DNA of 64,000 nt from Pseudomonas costantinii. GTDB taxonomy: Bacteria > Pseudomonadota > Gammaproteobacteria > Pseudomonadales > Pseudomonadaceae. The notes under the pieces are model-generated. The model was not told the DNA's origin. It was given only the letters and a program-made list of their open reading frames with translations, and ran no database searches. The stretch is from positions 1-64,000 of the forward strand of contig NZ_MDDR01000018.1 in the NCBI RefSeq assembly GCF_001870435.1, given 5' to 3'. Positions 63,270 to 64,000 of the stretch are shown one piece after another (the stretch's first letter is position 1; each line of letters starts with the position of its first letter). The translations under genes were made by a program, and so were the position numbers.

Positions 63270-64000
63270 GTGTTCGATCTTAACTATTGGCAACAGCGTG
63301 TTGCCCGCCAGACGTTCATTGACACCGCCTTGATCGGTGGCCGGTCTGTGAGCGCGGTGTCCGGGGCCACCTTCGATGCCATCAACCCCGCCACGAATCA
63401 GCTGCTTGCGCGTGTTGCGGCCTGTGGTGAACACGAGGTTGACCTGGCGGTGCGCAGTGCACGCCAGGCCTTCGACACCGGCCCTTGGCGGCGGATGTCG
63501 CCAGTGGAGCGCAAGAAAATCCTGATCAGGCTCTCCGAGTTACTGATGACCCACCGCGAAGAACTGGCGCTGCTCGATTCGTTGAACATGGGCAAGCCGG
63601 TGATGGATGCCTACAACGTTGATGTGCCCGGCGCAGCCCATGTTTTTGCCTGGTACGGCGAAGCCCTGGACAAGCTCTATGATCAAGTTGCGCCCACTGC
63701 TCACAATGCGCTGGCGACCATCACCCGCGAAGCACTGGGTGTGATTGCAGCGGTGGTGCCGTGGAACTTCCCACTCGATATGGCCGCCTGGAAGCTGGCG
63801 CCGGCGTTGGCTGCCGGTAACAGCGTGGTGTTGAAACCCGCCGAGCAATCGCCGTTTTCTGCCCTGCGCCTGGCTCAGCTTGCCCTGGAAGCGGGCATCC
63901 CGGAAGGCGTGTTGAATGTGGTGCCTGGCCTGGGCGAAAGTGCCGGCAAGGCCCTGGGGCTGCACCCGGACGTGGATTGCCTGGTGTTCACCGGTTCCAC
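63270..64000 (+). CDS. Aldehyde dehydrogenase, 5' part (cut by window edge)
   Basis: An NAD(P)-dependent aldehyde dehydrogenase; 243 codons are visible before the window ends. It starts at GTG 63270, with GGGAG 6 nt upstream. It shows NPATNQLLARVAACGEHEVD, the cofactor region GVIAAVVPWNFPLDMAAWKLAPAL and VLKPAEQSPFSALRL, and ends in the FTGS motif. The catalytic cysteine lies beyond the edge. It resembles PuuC/KauB enzymes oxidising aminoaldehydes made by the aminotransferase. Confidence 0.9.
   Translation, partial: MFDLNYWQQRVARQTFIDTALIGGRSVSAVSGATFDAINPATNQLLARVAACGEHEVDLAVRSARQAFDTGPWRRMSPVERKKILIRLSELLMTHREELALLDSLNMGKPVMDAYNVDVPGAAHVFAWYGEALDKLYDQVAPTAHNALATITREALGVIAAVVPWNFPLDMAAWKLAPALAAGNSVVLKPAEQSPFSALRLAQLALEAGIPEGVLNVVPGLGESAGKALGLHPDVDCLVFTGS

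Overview
The window is high-GC proteobacterial chromosome, most likely from the Pseudomonas fluorescens group. The basis is the gene content (OprD-family porin, IclR/LysR/GntR/LacI-controlled catabolic operons, a FecI/FecR/TonB-receptor trio, DUF6124 and DUF3077 proteins, a SpuC-like putrescine aminotransferase) together with dispersed repeats of the kind common in that group. About 58 protein genes are supported. I see no rRNA or tRNA gene, CRISPR array, complete insertion sequence or replication origin.

Layout. 1-0.7 kb: a dispersed repeat and a DUF6124 gene with a long structured leader. 0.8-1.6 kb: a probable methanethiol S-methyltransferase (mddA). 1.8-6.2 kb: a tightly coupled amino-acid/amine ABC transporter plus FAD oxidase operon, divergent from an IclR regulator. 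6.3-8.7 kb: the two-gene carboxynorspermidine pathway. 8.8-10.4 kb: a dehydrogenase-like/SRPBCC pair. 10.5-17.5 kb: a LacI-led operon with an ABC importer, a GpdQ-like phosphodiesterase and an OprD porin, preceded by a Pho-box-like site. 17.6-22.2 kb: GFA protein, polyamine-binding protein, FAD oxidase, LysR and LysE exporter. 22.3-24.6 kb: metE. 24.7-30 kb: DUF1624 membrane protein, then a FecI-type sigma factor, FecR anti-sigma and TonB receptor with a signalling domain. 30-38 kb: DUF924, a membrane alpha/beta hydrolase, GST, and a GntR/MFS/amidohydrolase catabolic unit. 38.2-40.6 kb: two divergent L,D-transpeptidases. 40.7-45.5 kb: P-loop kinase, alginate lyase family protein, a DapF-like paralogue, methyltransferase and three GNAT acetyltransferases. 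45.5-46.3 kb: a DUF3077 gene whose leader matches the first one structurally. 46.4-49.1 kb: an AT-richer insert with a DUF4238 gene and a HEPN-motif gene. 49.1-51.3 kb: MFS/LysR pair. 51.5-52.9 kb: probable toxin/immunity pair. 53-64 kb: a catabolic region (NCS1 permease, LysR, M20 deacetylase, DUF1028, Rid protein, flavin monooxygenase, LuxR regulator, SpuC-like aminotransferase, APC permease, aldehyde dehydrogenase cut by the window edge).

Themes. Amine and polyamine handling recurs: two PuuB-like oxidases, a PotF/SpuD-like binding protein, carboxynorspermidine synthesis, and an aminotransferase/permease/aldehyde dehydrogenase unit. Most operons show 4-nt stop/start overlaps.

The most unusual signal is a pair of RNA leaders, at about 456-690 and 46008-46250. 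They share a three-way-junction fold with compensatory base changes. In each, a loop is complementary to that gene's own ribosome-binding region, although the loop sequences of the two leaders are unrelated.
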